DNA of 49,341 bases from Geodermatophilus sp. DF01-2 (GTDB lineage: Bacteria; Actinomycetota; Actinomycetes; Mycobacteriales; Geodermatophilaceae). Positions 45,262 to 49,341 of the stretch are shown piece by piece. The stretch covers positions 1 through 49,341 of the forward strand of contig NZ_SPQN01000022.1 of the NCBI RefSeq assembly GCF_004571065.1, in the 5' to 3' direction. Position numbers and translations under genes: made by a program. The notes beneath the pieces were generated by a model, which searched no databases, had not been told where the DNA came from, and saw only the letters and a program-made list of their open reading frames with translations. Within the stretch, counting starts at the first letter, position 1. Each line of letters opens with the position of its first letter.

Positions 45262-46197
45262 TCACCCGGCCGGCAGGAAGGCCACGTGGGGATGGTCCAT
45301 GTGGTTGGCCGTGGGGGATCCGCGGTCCTCCATCGCACGCCAGGCCCAACCGGTCCACGGACCGGCGATCCGTTGCCGCCAGATCACGGACTCGACGCCC
45401 AACCGGGCCGCGTTGTCGATCACGTACTGGGCGATGGCGTCGCCCTTGGCCCGGTCGGAGTGGACCATGAAATCAGCGGCGCGGCCCTGGGTGGGGCTGT
45501 GGCCGGGGCGGGTGACGACCGTGGAGACGTCGAACCGCGCGGTGACCTCGTGGACGGCGGGCCGGACGTGCGGGTCCCACATGCCGTAGGAGCTCGACGT
45601 TGGAGTCGGTCTGCCCGATGGCGCCGACGCCGGGACCGCGGCGACCCCAACGGCGGGACGCTCCGATGCTCGGCTGGCCCGCTCGGGGGCTGCAGTCGGC
45701 GCAGGGGCCGGGGCCGGGGCCGCTGTGCCGCTGATCACCAGACGCTGACCGACGCGCAGGACGTTCGGATTCGCGCCGATGACCTCGCGGTTGATGGCGT
45801 GCAGCTGCTGCCAGGTGGTGCCGTGGCGGGCGGCGATCTTGCCGAGGGTGTCTCCCGCACGCACGACGTAGCCGCCGGACCGGTTCGGGGCGGACGGCGT
45901 CGAGCTCGAGCCGCCGATGGTGAGCACCTGACCGATCCGCAGGACGTTCGGGTTGGGGCCGATGGTGTCGCGGTTGTCGGCGTAGACCGTCCGCCACGAG
46001 GCGCCGTGGCCGGCCGCGAGCTTGCTGAGGGTGTCGCCGGAGCGAACCGTGTGCTCCCCGGTGTGAGCCTGGGCGGGAGCCATCACCCCGAAGGAGACGG
46101 CCGCTGCTGCCGCGATGACCACGGCGGGACGTGCCACGGCCGCCACGGCGGGATTACGGGTGGGACGACGGCGCCGTCCCTTGTAGCGCTTGGGCAT
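45262..46197 (-). CDS. Secreted double-LysM protein with C-terminal cell-wall domain
   Basis: A 311-residue exported protein. A basic N-terminus (KRYKGRRRRPTRNPA) precedes a hydrophobic segment (about 20-43) ending PAQAHT, a likely signal peptide. LysM 1 (about 48-92: HTVRSGDTLSKLAAGHGASW in part) and LysM 2 (about 107-152: YVVRAGDTLGKIAARHGTTW) bind peptidoglycan. After a Pro/Ala linker comes a C-terminal domain (about 200-311) with RPGHSPTQGRAADFMVH, IAQYVIDNAARLGVESVIWR and NHMDHPHV, a His/Asp-rich fold like the ARB_07466-type domain. It probably remodels the wall. The gene is headed by a c-di-AMP riboswitch. Confidence 0.88.
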   Translation of the reverse strand: MPKRYKGRRRRPTRNPAVAAVARPAVVIAAAAAVSFGVMAPAQAHTGEHTVRSGDTLSKLAAGHGASWRTVYADNRDTIGPNPNVLRIGQVLTIGGSSSTPSAPNRSGGYVVRAGDTLGKIAARHGTTWQQLHAINREVIGANPNVLRVGQRLVISGTAAPAPAPAPTAAPERASRASERPAVGVAAVPASAPSGRPTPTSSSYGMWDPHVRPAVHEVTARFDVSTVVTRPGHSPTQGRAADFMVHSDRAKGDAIAQYVIDNAARLGVESVIWRQRIAGPWTGWAWRAMEDRGSPTANHMDHPHVAFLPAG

Positions 46198-46205
46198 GGA
46201 TGGTG

Positions 46206-46405
46206 AGCCTCTCGCCGCCTGCGGAGTTAGCTGTCGGGTTCGGGCGAGAGTTGCCCGGCCGCATCCTGCGGCTTCACCCCAAGGCCCGAGGGCCTGGTCC
46301 TACGAGGTGGGTCCCCCGCGCCTGCCCGTCGTCTCTACAGGACCGGTGACGGTGGGCAGGTTGGGCGGTGCCGCCATCCGGGTCCACCGATTGGCGAACC
46401 CCGGC
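46206..46405 (-). ncRNA. c-di-AMP riboswitch (ydaO/yuaA type)
   Basis: On the minus strand, in the order of the aptamer, I see CGGGGGACCC (46309-46318), GGGGTGAA (46273-46280), GGGCAACTCTCGCCCGAACC and GACAGCTAACTC (46224-46235), then the closing GCAGGC. These are the conserved blocks of the ydaO class, which binds c-di-AMP and in actinobacteria commonly precedes cell-wall hydrolase and Rpf-type genes, usually turning them off. The LysM gene starts about 10 bases after the aptamer. The 5' limit (near 46405) is approximate. Confidence 0.88.
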
Positions 46406-46592
46406 ACCGTAGACAGATCCTCGGCACGGACAGCAGCCCGCAGAGCGACTTTCCCGGGTTCCTCCGCGAGGACGCACGCAGCGTCACGAGGTGCCGGCGC
46501 AGTGTCTGTTCTGTCAGCTCGGGCCGATCGCCTGTGGCGGGTTGGCCGGCCGCGCCCGACGCTGGGCCCGCCGGCGGCACCGGAGGCCCGCG
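46406..46592 (-). other. Upstream leader and promoter region of the LysM gene
   Basis: This stretch between the riboswitch and the ABC permease stop shows no open frame that I can support. It should hold the promoter of the riboswitch transcript; I could not pick an unambiguous -10/-35 pair. Confidence 0.4.
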
Positions 46593-47441
46593 TCAGATGT
46601 CGCGGCGGTTGAAGACCAGCGCGGTCAGCCCCCAGACCATCGCCACCCAGACCGCTGCCCACAGCAGGTAGGCGACGGTGAGCGGGGCCTCGCTGAGGAA
46701 CGGGAAGCCCTCGGCCGCGACGTCGAACGCGCTGAGCACGGACGGGTCCTGGAAGGCGTGCATCGCACCCCGCCACAGCCCGTCGGTGGGCAGCAGCACC
46801 CGCGACACCGTGCCGACACGCTCCACGCCCTCGTTGCCGAGGGCCTGCCCGACGCCGCCGACCACGCCCGCCACCCACGTCGCGCCGAACAGCCCGACCG
46901 CGACCACCCCCGACGCCATCGGGGAGATCACGCTCGAGAGCAGCAGCGCGAGCGTGAGCAGCACGACCGTCTGCCCGGCCAGCAGCGCCAGCCCCGCCGC
47001 CGGGTCCGGCGGCCAGTAGCCCACCGCCCACCGGACGACGAGGAACTGGGCGAGCCCGGCCACGGCCACGTACCCGGAGCCGAAGGCGACCAGGCCGAGC
47101 CACTTGCCGAGCAGCACCGCCGAGCGCCGTACGGGCCGGGCCAGCATCGACAGCGCCATCCCGGACTCGATGTCCCCGGCGAGGGTCGGCCCGGCCAGGA
47201 ACGCGGTGCCCAGCGCGGCGATCAGGCTCAGCCCGAACATCACCAGGTTGAGCAGCTGGGAGGCGACCATCCGGGCCTGGCCCGAGGTGAGGTCCCCGAA
47301 CTCCGTGTCCAGGCCGGCCAGCCGGGAGAAGCCCCAGCCGCTGAGCGTCAGCAGCGCGACGGTGAGGACGGCGAGCGCCCACACCACCCGCCGGCGGGCG
47401 GCCTCGCGCAGGGTCAGCCCCGCGGCGATCAGCACGCTCAC
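46593..47441 (-). CDS. ABC-2 type permease
   Basis: A 282-residue integral membrane protein with six predicted helices: LAVLTVALLTLSGWGFSRLA, LLNLVMFGLSLIAALGTAFL, GLVAFGSGYVAVAGLAQFLV, LLAGQTVVLLTLALLLSSVI, VAVGLFGATWVAGVVGG and LLWAAVWVAMVWGLTALVF. The cytoplasmic GDIESGMALSMLARPVRRSA segment is the coupling-helix motif of ABC-2/NosY-type permeases. Its GTG start overlaps the stop of the ATPase gene (GTGA). The transported substrate is unknown. Confidence 0.88.
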   Translation of the reverse strand: MSVLIAAGLTLREAARRRVVWALAVLTVALLTLSGWGFSRLAGLDTEFGDLTSGQARMVASQLLNLVMFGLSLIAALGTAFLAGPTLAGDIESGMALSMLARPVRRSAVLLGKWLGLVAFGSGYVAVAGLAQFLVVRWAVGYWPPDPAAGLALLAGQTVVLLTLALLLSSVISPMASGVVAVGLFGATWVAGVVGGVGQALGNEGVERVGTVSRVLLPTDGLWRGAMHAFQDPSVLSAFDVAAEGFPFLSEAPLTVAYLLWAAVWVAMVWGLTALVFNRRDI

Positions 47442-48424
47442 CGCACACCGTCCCCGGACCGGCCGCGGAGGATGCCCAGCAGCCGCTCCTCCAGGCTGAT
47501 CCGCGCGGGCTCGACGGCGTGCACGGAGACGCCGAGCGCCACCAGGTCGGCGACGAGGCCGGGCACGGTGCCGCCGTCGTCGTCCGCCGGCAGGACGACG
47601 GTGAACCGGTCCCCGCCGCCGGTCACCGTCCCGGCCGCCCGCAGCCGCGCCTCGGCGCGGCCGTCCACCCCGGTGAGGTGCAGCCGGACCTCGTGCCGGC
47701 CGAGCAGCTCGGCCAACGTGCCGGACGCCGCCACCCGCCCCTGGTCGAGGATGACCACCCGGTCGCAGACCCGCTCCACCTCGCCGATCAGGTGCGAGTT
47801 GAGCAGCACCGCCACGCCCCGCGCCTTGAGCGCCAGCACCACGTCGCGGACCTCGGCCCGGCCGATCGGGTCCAGCGCGCTGGTCGGCTCGTCGAGGACG
47901 ACCAGCTCGGGCCCGCCGACCAGCGCGACGGCGAGGCCGAGCCGCTGCTGCATGCCCTTGGAGAACCCGCCCACCCGGTCGCCGGCCCGCCCGTCCAGGC
48001 CGACCGCGGTCAGCCGGTCGCGCCCCTCGGCCTCGGCCATCGGCACCCGCGCCAGGCGGGCGTGCAGCGCCAGCACCTCGGCGGCGGTGAGCCACGGCTG
48101 GTACCGGAACAGCTCGGGGAGGTAGCCGACCCGCAGCCGGGACTGCGGGTCGTGCCCCGGGCGGCCGAGCAGCATGACCTCCCCGGCGTCGGCGCGGACG
48201 AGGCCGAGCAGCATCTTGATGACGCTGGTCTTGCCCGCCCCGTTGGGCCCGAGCAGGCCGACCACCTCGCCGCGCCCGACGGTGAACGAGACCTCGTCGA
48301 CCGCCGTCCGGCGCCCGTACCGCTTGCGCAGCCCGGAGCACCACACCGCCGGGGAGGCGGGCAGCTCGGCGACCAGCCGGGCCGCGGCCCGGGTGTCCTC
48401 GGCGACCACGTCTTCGGCAGGCAC
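47438..48424 (-). CDS. ABC transporter ATP-binding protein
   Basis: A 328-residue ABC ATPase: Walker A GLLGPNGAGKTSVIKMLLGL (about 55-74), Q-loop region YLPELFRYQPWLTA, signature GGFSKGMQQRLGLAVAL, Walker B LVVLDEPTSALDPIGR and H-loop LLNSHLIGEVE. A C-terminal 90-residue domain (EVRLHLTGVDGRAEARLRAA, ISLEERLLGIL) is typical of ABC-2 exporters of the NosF/CcmA type. GTG 48424 follows the upstream stop by 3 bases; the permease overlaps downstream. The two form one exporter. Confidence 0.92.
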   Translation of the reverse strand: MPAEDVVAEDTRAAARLVAELPASPAVWCSGLRKRYGRRTAVDEVSFTVGRGEVVGLLGPNGAGKTSVIKMLLGLVRADAGEVMLLGRPGHDPQSRLRVGYLPELFRYQPWLTAAEVLALHARLARVPMAEAEGRDRLTAVGLDGRAGDRVGGFSKGMQQRLGLAVALVGGPELVVLDEPTSALDPIGRAEVRDVVLALKARGVAVLLNSHLIGEVERVCDRVVILDQGRVAASGTLAELLGRHEVRLHLTGVDGRAEARLRAAGTVTGGGDRFTVVLPADDDGGTVPGLVADLVALGVSVHAVEPARISLEERLLGILRGRSGDGVR

Positions 48425-48426
48425 GG

Positions 48427-49341
48427 TCAGCGCAGGCCGCGCGCCACGGCGAGGGCCTCGTCGGTGCTCACGGCCCCGGCGACCCCGGTGACCACGCCGT
48501 CCGCCACCCACACCACGCCGGCCATGGTGCCGTCCCGGGAGGCGAGCACGGTCGCCGGCTCCCCGGCCACCTCGGCCGCGGCGGTGGTCACCATGTCGGC
48601 CGGCACCGGCAGCGGCAGCGTCGTCGGATCGCCGGAGAAGTCACACAGCTGGGCCGCGACCTCGGCGGAGAGACCGGGCAGGGACAACAGGTAGTCGCGC
48701 ACCGTCCCGAACGGGACGCCGTCGGAGAACGCGGTGGGCGCGATCGCCCGCCCGACCGCCAGGACCGGCAGTCCGGACGGCTGGGTCCACACCGCGGCGG
48801 CGCCCGGCCCGGCCTGCAGCCGCACCCGGCTGCCGTCCAGCCCGGGCGGCGGGGGCGGCAGGGCCTCCCCCGTCGCGGCCGCGACCTGCGCCGCCTTCTC
48901 GGCCGAGAAGGTGAAGACGGCGCTCACCTGGTCGACCACGTGGTAGGTGGGGTCGCCGGTCACGCCGGTCGGCAGGTCGCCGACCTCGGGGACGGCCAGG
49001 CCGGTGCGCTCCTCCGCGGCGGCGGCGTCCGGCACCTCCGACGGGCGGACCTCACCGGTGACCTCCAGGTCCCCGAACGCGGAGAGGTCGGGCAGCGCGA
49101 CGAGGTCGGTCCTGTCGACGGCGAGCGGCGCGACCTGCTCGGTGCGGAACATCGGCAGCCAGTCGTTGGCCGCGGCGACGCCGGCGCCCGACAGGACGAC
49201 GACGACCCCGAGCGCCGCGACCGCCGGCCGGCGCAGCGCGGCCGCCCACCGTCCGCGGCGGGCCGGCGCAGCCACCCGTGCGGCCGGGCCGACGCAGGAC
49301 AGGCGCCTCCACGCGGTGTCGACGTCGGCCCCGAGCAGATC
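48427..49341 (-). CDS. Membrane-anchored protein (5' end beyond the window)
   Basis: The open frame continues past 49341, so the N-terminus lies outside; the visible part is 304 residues (282 from the first internal GTG). One membrane helix (VAALGVVVVLSGAGVAAAND) divides a short Arg-rich cytoplasmic part (ADVDTAWRRLSCVG) from an extracytoplasmic domain. That domain contains DYLLSLPGLSAEVAAQLCDF and a terminal GVVWVADGVVTGVAGAVSTD. The layout resembles membrane anti-sigma or accessory lipoprotein-like proteins. It is cotranscribed with the ABC exporter (3 bases apart) and may regulate or assist it. Confidence 0.65.
   Translation of the reverse strand, partial: DLLGADVDTAWRRLSCVGPAARVAAPARRGRWAAALRRPAVAALGVVVVLSGAGVAAANDWLPMFRTEQVAPLAVDRTDLVALPDLSAFGDLEVTGEVRPSEVPDAAAAEERTGLAVPEVGDLPTGVTGDPTYHVVDQVSAVFTFSAEKAAQVAAATGEALPPPPPGLDGSRVRLQAGPGAAAVWTQPSGLPVLAVGRAIAPTAFSDGVPFGTVRDYLLSLPGLSAEVAAQLCDFSGDPTTLPLPVPADMVTTAAAEVAGEPATVLASRDGTMAGVVWVADGVVTGVAGAVSTDEALAVARGLR

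Noticed and set aside
45262..46197. A toxin or phage-lysin role for the LysM protein.
   Set aside because: Its position outside the accessory region and the c-di-AMP riboswitch argue for a house-keeping wall protein.

Overview
The window is about 49 kb of a very GC-rich actinobacterial chromosome. Codon use, frequent GTG starts, the galU - glp (MoeA-like) - rimJ-like GNAT - sepX/glpR block and the general gene content suggest a member of the Geodermatophilaceae or a close relative. That assignment is inferred from gene content, not from a marker gene.

Region 1 (1-18.75 kb) is ordinary chromosome. It holds a divisome/sugar-nucleotide block (sepX/glpR, GNAT, glp, galU), 5-formyl-THF cyclo-ligase, and a probable dicarboxylate/malonate uptake and CoA-activation cluster (FadR-type regulator, MatC-like carrier, class III CoA-transferase, two-domain carboxyltransferase). 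After these come an AAA ATPase, MarR, FmdB, a SAF/CpaB-like protein, MscL, YbaK, a VOC protein, a thioesterase, an aminoglycoside-phosphotransferase-fold protein, an MSMEG_6728-type protein, a sirtuin and small proteins. It ends at a tRNA-Arg(CCT) gene.

Region 2 (18.75-about 29.5 kb) is a mobile element inserted at that tRNA. It carries a large serine integrase whose reading frame runs into the antisense of the tRNA, an ImmA/IrrE-type peptidase with an XRE repressor, a ribbon-helix-helix-like protein, an ArdA-like antirestriction protein, a beta-class DNA methyltransferase, a replication-relaxation family protein and a VirD4/HerA-like coupling ATPase. From the coupling operon to the methyltransferase the genes are joined by ATGA overlaps, including a 40-residue gene. 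Three copies of an 18-bp near-palindrome (TGCTGCAAATATGCAGCA type) lie only upstream of the repressor gene and of the transfer operon, so both are probably controlled by the element's own repressor. I see no relaxase or VirB4, so the element looks mobilizable rather than self-transmissible.

Region 3 (about 29.5-45.2 kb) is accessory DNA of visibly lower and uneven GC. It opens with a frameshifted remnant of a tyrosine recombinase. Next is a two-gene cassette: a 710-aa protein with a C-terminal SAM-methyltransferase fold, followed by a kinase-like protein. A membrane protein, an XRE regulator, DUF2188, Lsr2, a small HTH protein and an HNH protein follow. The region closes with a larger divergent locus: a sigma-70-like factor and an Hsp90/MORC-type GHKL ATPase on the minus strand, facing two tandem ParB-like proteins, a DNA methyltransferase and a broken winged-helix gene on the plus strand. 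A recombinase-associated two-HTH protein marks the far end. The 30.1-33.1 kb and 37.9-44.4 kb loci are my best candidates for undescribed, probably defence or epigenetic, systems.

Region 4 (45.2 kb to the end) is chromosome again. It has a secreted double-LysM cell-wall protein under a c-di-AMP (ydaO-type) riboswitch, an ABC-2 permease with its ATPase, and a partial membrane-anchored protein running off the right edge.
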